NCBI GenBank assembly: GCA_024336345.1
Contig: JANFOG010000007.1
Coordinates: 1,674,001-1,738,000 of the forward strand
DNA: 64,000 bases
From: Mariannaea sp. PMI_226
Lineage: Eukaryota > Ascomycota > Sordariomycetes > Hypocreales > Nectriaceae
Direction of reading: 5' to 3'
Under the pieces are notes generated by a model. The model was not told the DNA's origin. It was given only the letters and a program-made list of their open reading frames with translations, and did no database searches. The translations under genes were made by a program, and so were the position numbers. Shown here in pieces: positions 1 through 11,225 of this stretch (position 1 is the first letter of the stretch; each line of letters starts with the position of its first letter).

Positions 1-864
1 CAAATGACGACGAATTACTTCAAAGCCAGAGAAGCAAAGTATGGAAAGTTTGCTTATTCGTCTGCATTCGCGTTTAGCGTGCCAACAGGCCTAGCCTTAC
101 ATCAGATCGCGCCTGATAGCACGCTGAGCATTAGCATTGATGGCGGCGAGACATGGAAAGTAAGGTGGAAACCTTCCAATGTTCGAGTCGAATATGTGCC
201 TGTCGCTTTGGGTGGTGGAGACGAAGAACAAGTCCCCGCGCTTGTGAGCGTGTGGAAACCTTTTAACTATCACGCTCTAGAGCTCGAAACGTCTCTCATC
301 CCCGCGATGAAACAATATCCCGGATGGCATATCCGAATTCATGATATCAGAGGGTTAAACTCACTGATCGGCACTGGATGTGAATACGCAGATCTTGTTG
401 ATGCGTCCTTTGCGGTGCCTGCCCTTACAGAGCAAGGATATCACATCAATAAGCTATCAAGTCCACCAGCAGACAATACCACCTACGGCTGGTGGCAGGA
501 CCAGTCAAGCATCCTCGTCAAGTCACAACACGGAGCAAGTGGTATTGTTAACTTATCGCCTGATATTTCCGTACCAGGGTCCGACCGTTGTGAGATGGTT
601 AAGCAAGGAGTTACGAGCCACGGCCATCTAATCGAAGCAGAACCAAACACGAACCTGATCTCTCCGAAAACTTTTATTCCATCCATTCAAAGTCAATTGA
701 GCTGCTCCCCAGACAACCAACAGAGTGTCATGTTAGTTTCCGCAGTATTCGCAGTATCAGAAGAAAGTGGTCAGCGTCAGGATGTTATTAAGATGTGGAG
801 TCAGCGTCCGGAGGTTAAGATAACACGAAACGCATCAGGAAGTAATGATATTAGAATTATTTAA
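1..864 (+). CDS. DUF2264-family protein, C-terminal part (cut by left window edge)
   Basis: The frame is open from base 1, so the first ATG at 4 is probably internal and only the last 287 codons are present. The segment carries the pattern I associate with the C-terminal half of fungal and bacterial DUF2264 proteins: KFAYSSAFAFSVPTG followed by a GGETWK strand, in a beta-rich region. Full-length family members are about 600 residues, so roughly half is missing to the left. The biochemical role of DUF2264 is not established; the family is often found near carbohydrate-active enzymes. No signal peptide can be judged. The gene is convergent with the monooxygenase ending at 1583. The last codons are AT-rich and the stop is TAA. 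Family assignment rests on memory of the motif, not on a search. Confidence 0.6.
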   Translation, partial: QMTTNYFKAREAKYGKFAYSSAFAFSVPTGLALHQIAPDSTLSISIDGGETWKVRWKPSNVRVEYVPVALGGGDEEQVPALVSVWKPFNYHALELETSLIPAMKQYPGWHIRIHDIRGLNSLIGTGCEYADLVDASFAVPALTEQGYHINKLSSPPADNTTYGWWQDQSSILVKSQHGASGIVNLSPDISVPGSDRCEMVKQGVTSHGHLIEAEPNTNLISPKTFIPSIQSQLSCSPDNQQSVMLVSAVFAVSEESGQRQDVIKMWSQRPEVKITRNASGSNDIRII

Positions 865-1582
865 CTAGAAACTTTTCGATACATTTCAGTCGAGTTTGTT
901 GGAATAGGGAATCCGACCCTCAAGGTTGCTGAGAACATCAGCTCTGCTATATATATCTTACTAGCTATCCCCAAATTATCATTTTCCTCGACCAATCATC
1001 TTTGGTGGTATTTCGTCCCCCCTCGCAGTGTCACACAACTTCTAAGTCAGGGGCTATTACAGTTCTTTATAAAGCTATCTATAACTAGTATGCCTTATTT
1101 ATATAGCCACTCTAGGCCAGCTGCCTTAGGCCCAGACTAAAATCTCGAGCTTTTATATTATAAGAATCACTTTTAAGTAAAGAGCAAGCCAATCCTGATG
1201 TGCAGAGGCCGATGTACATTTTATTCATCTCGGTATTTTTTCACTTTTGTCAACTCTTGTGGAAGATCGTAAACAAAGACCTGCACGACGCATTAATCAC
1301 ATTGGACGGATAACATGGAGGCTCTTCGATTGTGGCCGGGCCCCGCACAGCCAACTTACCCTGCAGATTGGAACGAACTGTCAAGAGAACTCATGTAATC
1401 AAGGTAATAGCTTGCGAGAGAAAAAAAACATACAAATGAGAAGCTACCTAAATATCTGATCTTTATTGAAGTGACTAGCGCATATGCACGGGATTTCCCG
1501 TCAGCCGTCAGAATGTCGACCACTGGCGATGGGTGTGCTGTATCATCAAGCCGAATTGTCTGTCTGACAATCCGCACCTGTC
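865..1582. other. Convergent intergenic region
   Basis: About 720 bp between two stop codons. It is AT-rich, with several TATATA and TTATA stretches near 940-1160 that could serve 3'-end formation. I see no coding exon, RNA gene or repeat. Confidence 0.5.
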
Positions 1583-3610
1583 TCAGTCTTGCACTACGTC
1601 AAAAGCGAGTTTTCCTGCCTTGAGCTCCCTTTCCAAGACATCGAAATACCACACAGCGTTGGCCTCTTCACTCAATTCGGTAAAGGTATAACCATTACCG
1701 AAATGAGAAAAGCGATTCCCCTCATATTGAATTTCGAAATCCTCATAACGTGGCTCTTCTAATGCCTCGAACCAATGCAGCCGGCTACCAGGCCAAATCG
1801 CGGTAACAGGGCCATGTTTTTTCCCATTCTTGAACCAGCTACTGCAAGAAGAACTCCAGGCCGTTCTTTTTAGGAGCTCGTGTGTATGGACCCATGCATC
1901 TTCGATAGCCTCTGCCTTTGGCGCAAGATTCTTGATCGATGTTCGTTGGATGTGCGTTATCACCTTGAACATATACCGGGTGAGCCATTCAACGATCGGA
2001 AGAAGTGACCCATGCGACGAAGGCCCATTTGGACCGATGAAATCTATGACGGTACAACGGTTAGCGTCAGAAGCTGTTGCATTTGTATAGCGGAAAATTC
2101 AACAGCCAGTATGTATGTGCTTACAGAACATGTTGGGGAAGCCGTCGGCCATGAAGCTCATGTAGCCTTTTGCTCCTTCAGCCCAATGCTCCCCAAGGCT
2201 CCGTCCATTCCTACCGATAATATCATACGAGGGCTTCGCAGCATTGAATCCGGTTGCGCAGATTACAACGTCCACTTTTATCTCCCTACCAGTGGAGTCA
2301 ACAATCCCATCAGTTGTCAGCTCGACAGCAGAGTCAGTAATGACTTCGACGTTTGATTGGCGCAGAGACTGCAAGTAGTTTGAGCCTGGCGTCATGCGGC
2401 GGCACCCGAGCGCGAATTCTGGTATCAAGTGCTTTGTGAGGCGTGCATCATCTCCAAGCTTATTTTTCATGTCCTGAGTAACATAGGCACGGGAGACCTT
2501 CTGATCTTCGCTGTGAAGATGCATCTGTTACCGTGTTTAGCTATTTAGGTCGATATTAGTAGTTTGAGTAGTATGCGTACCAATGTAAACCGCTTGTTCA
2601 GCTCGCCTTCAACGTCTCGGCTATACTTTTCAAGCTCGGCTGGATCTTGGAAAGCCTTCTTTTGCTCTTCAGAGTCTGGTTCATTAGTTAGCCGGCGATC
2701 ACCAGTTCCAAGATGCAGGGCTATGATAGAAACACACATTCGAAATTGACACCTCCGGGTGCGGCGTATTTTGCTCCAAACCCGGCCGTAATCCAGACCG
2801 GGGAGCGAAGAAAAGGGAAAAGTTTTCCCACTTTTGGTTGAATGGACGGGATGATTTGGACTGCTGATGACCCGCCGCCGATGACGGCCACTGCTTTCCC
2901 CGTGAGGTCAATCGCGTCGTCCCATTGGGCGCTGTGCATCAATTTACCCTGAAACTTGTCGATTCCAGGGATATCTGGGTACTTCCAATTGCTGGGAGCA
3001 TGTTAGCTAACATGGGAAAGTCTCTCTCGTCGGGTGTGGGTGCCTACTTGAGGGGACCATGGCAGCTGACAAGCATCTCTGCGCGAGAGACGATAGTCTC
3101 GCCAGTCGGGGTTTGCACCTGGACTTCCCAGACGCTGTCCTCTTCTACCCATTTAGCTTGTTGCACTCTGTGGTTGAACTTGACATGTTTCTCCAAATCA
3201 TTTTGGACTGCAAAGTCTTTCAAGTACTGCCATATTTCTTCCGCGCCCGAATAGTATTTGGACCAGTTCGGGTTTCTCCAAAAAGACCACTGGTAGGAGT
3301 GGCTAGGAATATCGCACGTACAACCGGGATAACGGTTTTCTAGCCACGTGCCTCCAACATCTGCGTTCTTCTCAAATATCTCGAAGGAAACGTTGTCCAT
3401 CTGACGCTGCAGCTTGTAGGCAATCTGCAATCCCGTGGCTCCGGCGCCCACTATGATGAGGCGTATTGGGCGCTTTGTATGCAATGGTACTTCACGTACT
3501 TTGTAGTTTCCAAAATCTCGGCGGTACCACTCATTCTCGTGAGGCCCGGATTCTGTCGAGCCATTGAGAGTAGGCTGTAAAGATAGTGCTGGTGGCTGGT
3601 CGATGGTCAT
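1583..3610 (-). CDS. Baeyer-Villiger-type flavin monooxygenase
   Basis: Five exons read on the minus strand: 3610-3048, 2991-2738, 2675-2581, 2524-2125 and 2043-1583, giving 590 residues. The frame holds across introns of 56, 62, 56 and 81 bp. An FAD Rossmann motif GAGATG sits at residues 55-60, followed by GGTW. The Baeyer-Villiger fingerprint (F-x-G-x3-H-x3-W-D) is at about 201-213, and an NADPH Rossmann motif GGGSSA at about 222-227. The late FIGPNGPSSHGS block is also typical. Such enzymes insert one oxygen next to a ketone, giving an ester or lactone, using NADPH and O2. I chose the ATG at 3610; an in-frame upstream extension lacks conservation. The substrate cannot be read from sequence. 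It lies 13 kb from the putative catabolic cluster, so any link is speculative. Confidence 0.9.
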
Positions 3611-4730
3611 TGTGTAGAATTGTAGATGAATTGAAGCTCGAGGATCCTCTGGGTTAAAAAGTGTTCGTGGCTGGAAATAGTGCATGAATGCCAGGGCTGC
3701 TTTTGATAAATCCTATGTATGAAGTGCAATGGGGCCAATTGATCGCCGTCATTCGCCGGGGTTTAGCCAAAATATCCCCAAAGCTACAAGCTTTAGTCTT
3801 GAATATAGGAACAAGGGGACTATTTTTATCCTACCTAGCTATGTTGGGACTATAACCGTATTATATTAATCCGGTTTCATGCCTTTAAACCGTATGAAAA
3901 GGAGATTGTGGTCCCCTACTTCCTATCATCTTGAACCTCGGGGCAGGAAGTTACACCGCTCTGCTACCCGATAAAACAGCCATCCGAGTATTACTGTCGG
4001 TACGTCGGCTGAAGGAAACACCCCAAAGAGTACTGTCGTTCTAGCAGTTGCGTATGAGGAAGCCCGAAAATGCGCTTGGCTCGCCGACACGGCCGTGTTT
4101 CGGTGTCTGGGTTAGGGTTAGGGTCTTCGTGACGAACTTGTGAGGAACTTCCGTATTACCGAAGTCCCGAGACACTGTAGCCAATCGGGTTTGAGTGAAA
4201 CTGTCAAAAAACTGGAGGTTACCCCCATGACCTGACAATGTCCTCACTACTAGAGTATGCCCGCTATCCGGTTGATCCTACATTCCGGTTATCCTAGATA
4301 GGGACCCCACGTGGACGAGGGAAGCCTATTAGGTACATCTCGGACCGTAAGGTGTCTCAGTAGAAACTCATTGTATTATAGATTGCCGGCCTTCGGGAGC
4401 GTTAGAGCTAAGACACCAACTTCCTCCGGCACGATGGTTCTCTGCCGATGTTTCAAGGGCCTCAAAGTTATTCACACAAACAGGCAGAGCTCTTGGTGTA
4501 TGGGAGATGGGTAATCATGGGAGAAGTCTTTCAGTTTCGAAACATGGTCAAAACTTTAGAAAATCACCGATTTGGAAATGCTTGTATCGTCACTGTAGCT
4601 TGGGTTGTTAGGACTACGTAAGGCTACAAACCCTGTCGGTTGCCTACAGCAATAGTTATGACGTATAGACTGCAAGCGAGAGTTAACAACAGTAATATTA
4701 GTTAGAATCCCTGAGAACTTTACATGTTAT
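3611..4730. other. Intergenic region upstream of the monooxygenase
   Basis: No convincing gene. It contains the monooxygenase promoter side and a short interstitial telomere-like run. Short open frames here have no recognisable content. Confidence 0.4.
4109..4123 (+). repeat. Interstitial telomere-like repeat
   Basis: GGGTTAGGGTTAGGG: two and a half units of the TTAGGG fungal telomere repeat. It is short enough to be chance, but it may mark an old end-joining or insertion site beside the degraded gene that follows. Confidence 0.5.
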
Positions 4731-6030
4731 TGGAGAGCAATGCCTGTTTGTAGAAATGGAAGCTGCTGGTCTGGTGAACCACTTCCCTTGCCTTGTGATC
4801 AGAGTCATCTCTGATTATGCCGATTCGCATTAGAATGATCGGGGGCAGCGGTATGCGTCTGCTACAGCAGCTGCATTTGCAATCGAGCTCCTCAGTTTTG
4901 TTCCTGCCCAAAATTTTGCTCTTCATCCGCCTACTGGTATGTTTCCAGCCACGTTACCTGTTGAGTCCAGCTTAACTATCTACCATGTACTCACCTGCAT
5001 CACCGAAGGCCAACCGAGCATGCCACCGAGCCCACTATCAGCCATCATTCCCTTCCTTCGTAGCCTGAACTTTGTCCTATGCGGCAATATCCTCGAAAAG
5101 ATGTATCCATTATACTCTTAACCTGCAGGGCGAGTAGCCCTGGTCGGTTTGGGTGGAGTTGGGTAAGCCTGGATTTGATATATACTTGAATGCACTGCTG
5201 GTGGGGTGTAGGAAAGTCGCAGCTTGTGATTGAATTTGCCCATCAGCTTAGAGACCATAGGGCACCTGAAGAAGCCCAGGTGTGGGCTTTTTGGGTTCAT
5301 GCCGACACGGCGGCACGAATTGAAGAGTCTTTTAAGATTATTGTAGACACTACAAAGATTCCTGATCGAAACCAGCCAAATGCTGATATTATCCACTTGT
5401 CTATTCCTTGCTTAGAAATGAAACCTGGGGCAGGTAGTGCATGATATTGGATAGTGCAGACGATTATGAAGCATTGTTTGGGGTTAATGGAAATGCCTAT
5501 CGCCGGCCATTCGCAACATATATCCTATAGAGTCGCAATGGATGCATTCTCATCACTACACGGAACAAGGACCTAGCCTACAAGCTGACCGATAATCACT
5601 ACGCCATAATCTAAGCTGGTCCAATGACAAAGCTAGATGCATTAAATCTCCTAGAGAATCGGCCAAGGTCGCTGTTCGATGCAAGTACGGCGGCAGATCG
5701 ATCTGGTGTATGCCCTCGATTTTATCCCACTTGCCATTAGCCAAGAAGCTGCTTACATATAATTGCGGGCTCCATGGACCTCCCTTGAGAAGTACTTGGC
5801 CGAATTTCAAAAGACTGACAGTACAAGAACAAGGCCTTATGGGCATGATGCTAGTGGCCTACGGCGAGATGGAAGTGTGTTAAATGCTATTCTTATAACC
5901 TGGTAGTTGTTATTTAATGATATCCTCGCCAAAAGACCTTTTGCGGCAGATCTTCTCTTACTTATGAGCTTCTTTAGCCAACAAGGCATCCCTGGGTGAC
6001 TTCTAAAGTTATCTAGAAGCTTTGTTAGTA
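4731..6030 (+). pseudogene. Degraded fungal NLR: nucleoside phosphorylase + NB-ARC remnant
   Basis: In one frame from about 4740 the sequence encodes the end of a purine/uridine phosphorylase domain ([18 protein letters not shown], then DYADSH). It continues into the linker PPSPLSAIIPF and the P-loop lead VALVGLGGVG at about 5135-5165. A second partial P-loop (GVGKSQLVIEFAH) follows from about 5202 in another frame. Later NB-ARC landmarks are ILDSADDYEALF (5443 on), ILITTRNKDLAYKL, a GLPL-like FIPLAISQEAAYI (about 5720) and FAADLLLLMSFF (about 5940). Stops and frame changes interrupt it, including TAG after an ITW tripeptide where relatives have Q (CAG to TAG). Intact relatives are cytosolic STAND NTPases linked to allorecognition, usually with a TPR or ankyrin tail, which I cannot find here. 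Confidence 0.8.
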
Positions 6031-7083
6031 ATAGTCTATTAAGTACGAATGTGAAACCAGATCTAGAATCTGACAGACGCCTCTGAAGCAAGAGTCATCA
6101 TCACAGGCCGAGATGCAAATCGCCCCTGGTGGCATTAAGGATATACTATTAAGATAGCCACTGGCAGCTGTCAAGGGGCTTTAAAGTTAAGAGACAATGC
6201 ACTAAGGATTCAGAATCTGAAACATGAGTGCAAAAATGGTTGACTTAGATCTTCTTTCTCCGGTTATCTAAGTTCCAATTTGTCTGTATTGGTCTACTCT
6301 GCATTCCAGCATTCCACGATCGTTTCCAGGGATACGGAGCTCGCGGCAATAAAGTTGGTCCAGATCAGCACCGGAGGCTTAGCTCTGAAACCCCAACCCT
6401 ATTGTGTGCGGAGAAGTGGTGACTGCTACGAACTCAATGTGGAATCTGGACCTGTCAGTCTTGAACCTGAGGAGCGGCGCCCTGGGGCCATGAAGCGGCT
6501 CGTCTGTCTAGGCCAACTTTATAATGGGGTTTCATAAAGATAATGTATTGTAAAACTTTAAAAGACATCACGTACGCATTTAGAATAGTATCAGCCTCTA
6601 GAATGCGCTGATGAGATGGAAAATGTGGCGCTAGACAGATTGAGTCTCAGCCCGATGCCTCGCCACCCTCATTATCTAGACCGTTCTGAGCTTGGATCTT
6701 TTCTCCCCTTAATGCTCAACTAGGAAACCTAGTAGACCAGTGGGATCTTGGGATTGATCGGGCCAACCGGTTATGTGTTAGAGAACTCGCCGGTGTGTGC
6801 GATAGTGTGCCGTCTAGCTGGGTCAAGAGAGCTTCAAACAGGGAGAAGGCTAAGACAAGCTAGGACTTGCATTCGGCTCTAGAGATATCATAGTCTGGAA
6901 AGAAATCAAGCATCTACACTGCTATCTAAAAAGTATAAGAAGGGCAACTCCCTTCTATATCCAAGGACTTTTTTCTCATCACTCTCAGACATCACAATCA
7001 ACAAGCAACTTCATCACAACTCAACCAACCAACTCTTACTATCCACTTTTTCTCTTTGAGATCAAATCTTTTCAACCGCCAAT
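6031..7083. other. Intergenic region
   Basis: A 258-bp open frame at 6280 has no recognisable domain. The last 200 bp carry a TATA-like element and a pyrimidine/CAA-rich leader (about 6960-7080) typical of a strongly expressed fungal secreted-protein gene at 7084. Confidence 0.4.
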
Positions 7084-7517
7084 ATGCAGTTCACTTCCAT
7101 GCTCGCCATCCTCGTCGCCGTCACCGGTGCCGTTGCTGCTCCCGGCGGCTACAAGCCCCCCAAGCCCGAGAAGCCCGCTCCTCCCCCTGCCGTTGTCCAG
7201 CAGATCCAGTGCAGCAGCGGATCTCCTTACTGCTGCACCGCTGAGTCTGATGGTGGCAAGAAGGGATCTGACGGTGGCAACACCAAGTTCAACTGCTCTG
7301 TCCTCTCTGGCACTTGCAACTCCATCGCTGTATGCTGCAACAACAACGTAAGTGATGATAGAGCCTTCGGCTTCCTCACGCCGGTCTTATACCCCTCAAA
7401 ACTCTTTTGCTGACATTCCGACTACAGGACGGAGCTCAGACTTGCACCGGTCTTGGCAACTCCCAGGTAACCATCACCAACTCTGGCAACTCTGGCGGCA
7501 AGAAGGGCGGCCACTAA
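7084..7517 (+). CDS. Small secreted hydrophobin-like protein
   Basis: Two exons, 7084-7347 and 7428-7517, joined across an 80-bp intron with a GTAAGT donor; 117 residues. A signal peptide (about residues 1-19, ending AVAA) precedes a short proline/lysine-rich stretch. Eight cysteines follow in the order C, CC, C, C, CC, C, the hydrophobin pattern. Spacing is 6 residues from C1 to the first pair, 6 between C4 and C5, and 5 from C5 to the second pair. The C4-C5 gap is shorter than in textbook class I or II proteins. The tail is glycine/lysine rich (GGKKGGH). Hydrophobins self-assemble at air-water interfaces on spores and hyphae. It could instead be an unrelated 8-Cys secreted protein. Confidence 0.7.
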
Positions 7518-8869
7518 AAACATGGCCTTGATGCAGGCCATTTTTTAGCTACTCCTCTCTATCAAGATAGATATTGTCCTCATACATTTAGCATTTGCCT
7601 CACCATTTTTAAATGAGCCGGACTCATTGAAGACTGCAGGAAAGGAGGCTACCAGAAGGACCAGGTATTTAATGTGTCTAAAGCGGTTACAATTAGTCGC
7701 TTGTCTTGATATTTCTATCTAATTCACATAATATAAAGTCACCGGTTTCTTTGTAAGAAAGAAAATTCTCCCAAATTTGCTTGCTGTTGTCTATGCCTAT
7801 TTATTTGACCATATTAAGTGTCAAATAGCGGTTAACACCAAAGCTGCTGAGCGGTAAAGGCATCGCCAGCTATGACTGTGTAAGCGAAACACGACCTATA
7901 ACAACAGGAACAGTGAGACCTTATAGGGCTCGAGCCCCTATACACAGCCCCATCTATAGAAGATAAATAGCCTGCTGTAGGACCTTTCTATAGCTAGAAA
8001 TCAAGACCTTCTATGCCTTGAAGTTGACCCTATCCTATTTGACATTAAGCACACTATCCGTTGTGAAGACAGGGACAAATAACATACAGCATGAATAGAT
8101 CACTAGTACAGATAAAAAGGAAAGAGGACTATGACTTATGCTCTATCTAGCCCTCCGAAATCCTGTCTGTCCGGCTGCCCCAACAGGCCGTCAAGCAAGC
8201 ATGTTTAAATCAAAGCAAAGTAAGACTGTATCTAGCACGTAACTTACGCTTCTCGCTATGCCACTCACACCTCCCTACCCCCACAGCCCAGGAAGGATGG
8301 GTCCTGGGCCACGCGACCGGGGGTAATTGAAACCACGAGAAAAGACGATGCTTGAGGCATCAAAATGAGGATATTCAATTGATTAAATAGTCTCAATTCT
8401 AGTTGTGATGATCATGTCTGTGATGATGTTGTCATTAGGGCATTTTTTCCTTTTTACCCCTTTTTGAGTCACATCATCACGCCCGCCACGAAGTTCTGTC
8501 GGACAAGTGGAAAAGACTATTTTAGGTATTATATCTAAGAATACATAAAGTAGATTATAATAATCAAGTCATATTGAAAGCTGAGTAGCTAAATAAAGTG
8601 TCTAATGGTAATGACTGTAGTTTGTACACTAGCTAACGAGTGTAAGGCTTATAATAGAAAAAGTTAGCCATCTCCTCAGATCATATTCGAAAATATTATG
8701 CTTGTAGGTGGCTTATGAATATAAGAGTGAGCTATTGGAAGATATTGATGATTGGCGAGAATCTAGTGGGCTGACTTGGTACATGATCTGCAAGGAATCA
8801 GGCTGTGGCAGTAGTCTAGATTCCGTTCAAGATTGTAAATCCATCAGTTCCCTAAACCTTCCACTCTTT
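7518..8869. other. Intergenic, repeat-bearing region
   Basis: No gene recognised. The 8288-8505 part is a copy of the R1 repeat, and 8575-8640 resembles 13646-13712 in the same orientation (both contain GAGTAGCTAAATA and later ACTAGCTA). Confidence 0.5.
8288..8505 (+). repeat. R1 repeat, copy 1
   Basis: About 210 bp resembling 12458-12676 (same orientation) and 13900-14095 (inverted). Shared landmarks are CCACGCGACCGGGGG, GATGCTTGAG, CATCAAAATGAGGAT and a terminal CCCGCYACGA. Many differences are transitions, as expected of RIP-aged repeats. Confidence 0.75.
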
Positions 8870-9319
8870 TTAAGGACAGCCGAACACATAGTCAATTTTA
8901 ATCTGACATCCATCTGGGTAGGTAACAGAGCCACATATCTTGCAGCCACTATTCCTGATAAGATCGTATTGTTGTTTCAATTGCCAACCGGGAGCACGAC
9001 AAGGTTTTCCATTTTTATCATACCCTTTAACGAATACGCCGCAGCCGTTACTGAGTGTATCTCTCCAGCATGCTCCGGTATTGCCTCTATATATAAATAT
9101 CAGCTTGATTCTATTATTTATTATTATTTAGGGGGGGGGAGGAGATAATACTTACTCTGCCGGGCCATAAAGGACGTTGTCATAAAGACTATCTCGAGCT
9201 AGATCGCAATATCCTGGCCAAAGCCCCTGTCCACAGCGAGAACTTCCTTTACAACTATACACCTCTGCTGTTGCCAAGCTAGTGAATACAGTTAAGGGAA
9301 ATAAGCTTGAAAACTTCAT
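8870..9319 (-). CDS. KP4-like secreted cysteine-rich protein, copy B
   Basis: Two exons on the minus strand, 9319-9156 and 9086-8870 (164 and 217 nt; intron 69 bp), 126 residues. A cleavable signal peptide of about 18 residues is followed by ten cysteines whose order and flanking residues match the killer-toxin KP4 fold (five disulfides in the founder protein). The family includes a mycoviral killer toxin of a smut fungus and many chromosomal fungal homologues; the founder acts on calcium channels, while most fungal copies are untested. The first exon has the same length as its paralogue at 13025 and the intron starts with the same GTAAGTATTATC. Promoters are also related. The gene looks intact. 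Activity, and whether it acts on fungi or plants, is unknown. Confidence 0.8.
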
Positions 9320-9564
9320 TTTGGAACTTAAAATCTTTTGCTGTGAATAGAGTTGAAGAGTATAGAAAGTAGTTATTAGTATTTGCAATCAATAGAAAGG
9401 GGCCCTTAAATATTTAAAATATAGTTAATAATTCCAAATTTCAATAATAAGGAGTAGATTTGTTTCACTATTTCAACTACTTATAATACTATTTTTGGCA
9501 TAAAGTAGTCTCCCCACACCTATATATTACCTCGTATACAGACTCACCCAGGTTCCCATCCATA

Positions 9565-9614
9565 AACTGGCGGATCCGATAAAGCCCGCTGACTGCTGGC
9601 CGTCTAGTGCTTAC
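9565..9614 (-). repeat. 50-bp inverted pair, left member
   Basis: Reverse complement matches 12299-12348 at 49 of 50 positions by eye, far better conserved than the sequence around either copy. It lies about 245 bp upstream of KP4-like copy B and reads in the same direction relative to its gene as the partner does. Confidence 0.85.
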
Positions 9615-10287
9615 ATTCAAATGCTTCTTGATTATTAAACATGATATAATGAATTACTGATGCTTAAACCCTTATTCCCCTCAAGATAACCAAAAACTAA
9701 GTCTTCGTCGGACCGTGAAGGTGTATAAGTTAGTAGGAAAAGACTGCGCTATTGACATGAGGATATTCAATCTTGAAACGGTTTTGTCCCTAATTTAATT
9801 CATATAAGTTATCCAATGAAAAAGAGGACATTACTATTTAGTTCATTCTGGATCTAGATTCACGAGGATTCCTTTCATTGCTTTTTAGTGTGGAGGAAAT
9901 AGCTAATTAATTGCTCGTTGATCGAAATGAACTACCAGTTGGCCAGCGCTAGGCTTCAAACTTCATAAAATGACATTTAAGCTTAAAGTAATGTACATGA
10001 TAAGATGCGAGCCAGACAGGTATGCCAGCCACTTTTCATTACATCGTATTTTAAAACTAACATAAAAACACCATGAGGCATTGGATTCAATGATCCTAAT
10101 CGCTATCCTCTTCCTCAGAGGTCTCAACAACTAGGGGTCTCAACAACTACCTAACATGTACTTGCGTTATATCCAGTCTTGCCCCAAGTCCCACGGTACC
10201 TTCCGCCCGGTCGCGCTGACTTCCCGTCTCAGCGTATATCTACACACATTCTTTCCATTTGATCGATTTCTTCCCATCCTGCCATTT

Positions 10288-10487
10288 GATACATACCAGG
10301 CTCTGGTCTATGTAATCCGATTGCTTGGTTTGCCTGAGAAAGCATTATCTTTAAGATCACAGTAGCCTCAAGCCGTAAAAGAATCATCCTCTTATATGAT
10401 GCGTATTTATCAGTGTGATCCTAATGATTATGCCTTCTCAAGCAAACTAAGCAATCAGATTACATACACCAGAGCCTGGTACGTATC
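10288..10487. repeat. Imperfect foldback (inverted repeat) element
   Basis: A 73-nt arm at 10288-10360 is the reverse complement of 10415-10487 with about nine mismatches, around a 54-nt loop. Several mismatches are C/T or G/A. If transcribed it would form a long hairpin. It could be a MITE-like element or a local inverted duplication. Confidence 0.8.
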
Positions 10488-10631
10488 ATTACAACTTACT
10501 TTTTTGACCCTATGTGATTTAGATCACCCTGATAAAAAAACACATCAAACTGGTAGCAATTGCCCATCTTTTTCGACCGACATTAGCCGACACTATCAAG
10601 ACATGTTAGCTCGTGCATCACGTACGGAACG

Positions 10632-11225
10632 CATGCCGACCTCGATCGCCTGATGATTACTATACCAGAACGCTTAGCTGCATTCTGGCACCACAACACT
10701 CTATTTCCCGAACGAACACTGCATTAACCTGCAGGAATAAGCAGCTTTACACCCTCCTGTGTGATACACCTGGTGCTATACGCTTCGCTCTGCTGACTGC
10801 TGGGAACGCACTCCTGAGTGAGCAAGTTACTCTCTGGGACAGTCTTCCAAGTGACACGTAAGTGTTCGTATCAGCCACGTGGCCTTGCGAACATATTCTA
10901 TCTAGCTACCTACGTAACTGCTCGCTTTCTTCCTTACTGGCTCTAGAGCTCTTGGGGCGGTGACAAATTCTTTCTTGCGGATGAGTACGACTGATCATAA
11001 GGGGCGCGCTCATCAGACGGGCTCTTGGCACTAGACCAGGATAAAGAGAATAGTGATTATGAATACCATCCGCCGCCCACGTCACTCACTAGGCCCGACC
11101 TTGCAGCTGGAGGACAATATCTTTAGCAACAAAGAGATTAAACAAGTAGCTGCGTGGGGCTTACGCTTTGGACGTATGGCAGATGGACGTCGTTTTAAAG
11201 CAGTTATTGTTTGGATCACTTTATA
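10632..11225 (+). pseudogene. Coding-like remnants of an unrecognised gene
   Basis: Three successive stretches in different frames look protein-like: from 10632 (contains RLMITIPERLAAFWHH), from about 10737 (contains LLCDTPGAIRFALLTAGNAL) and 11059-11225 (contains GLRFGRMADGRRFKAVIVW, ending at a stop). Stops and frame shifts separate them. I do not recognise the family. A decayed gene or transposon-derived frame is likely. Confidence 0.35.

Noticed and set aside
8708..9148. 146-codon open frame on the plus strand
   Set aside because: Its second half is the exact antisense of exon 2 of the minus-strand KP4-like gene; the same antisense frame occurs opposite copy A at 13224-13532. The N-terminal part is not recognisable.
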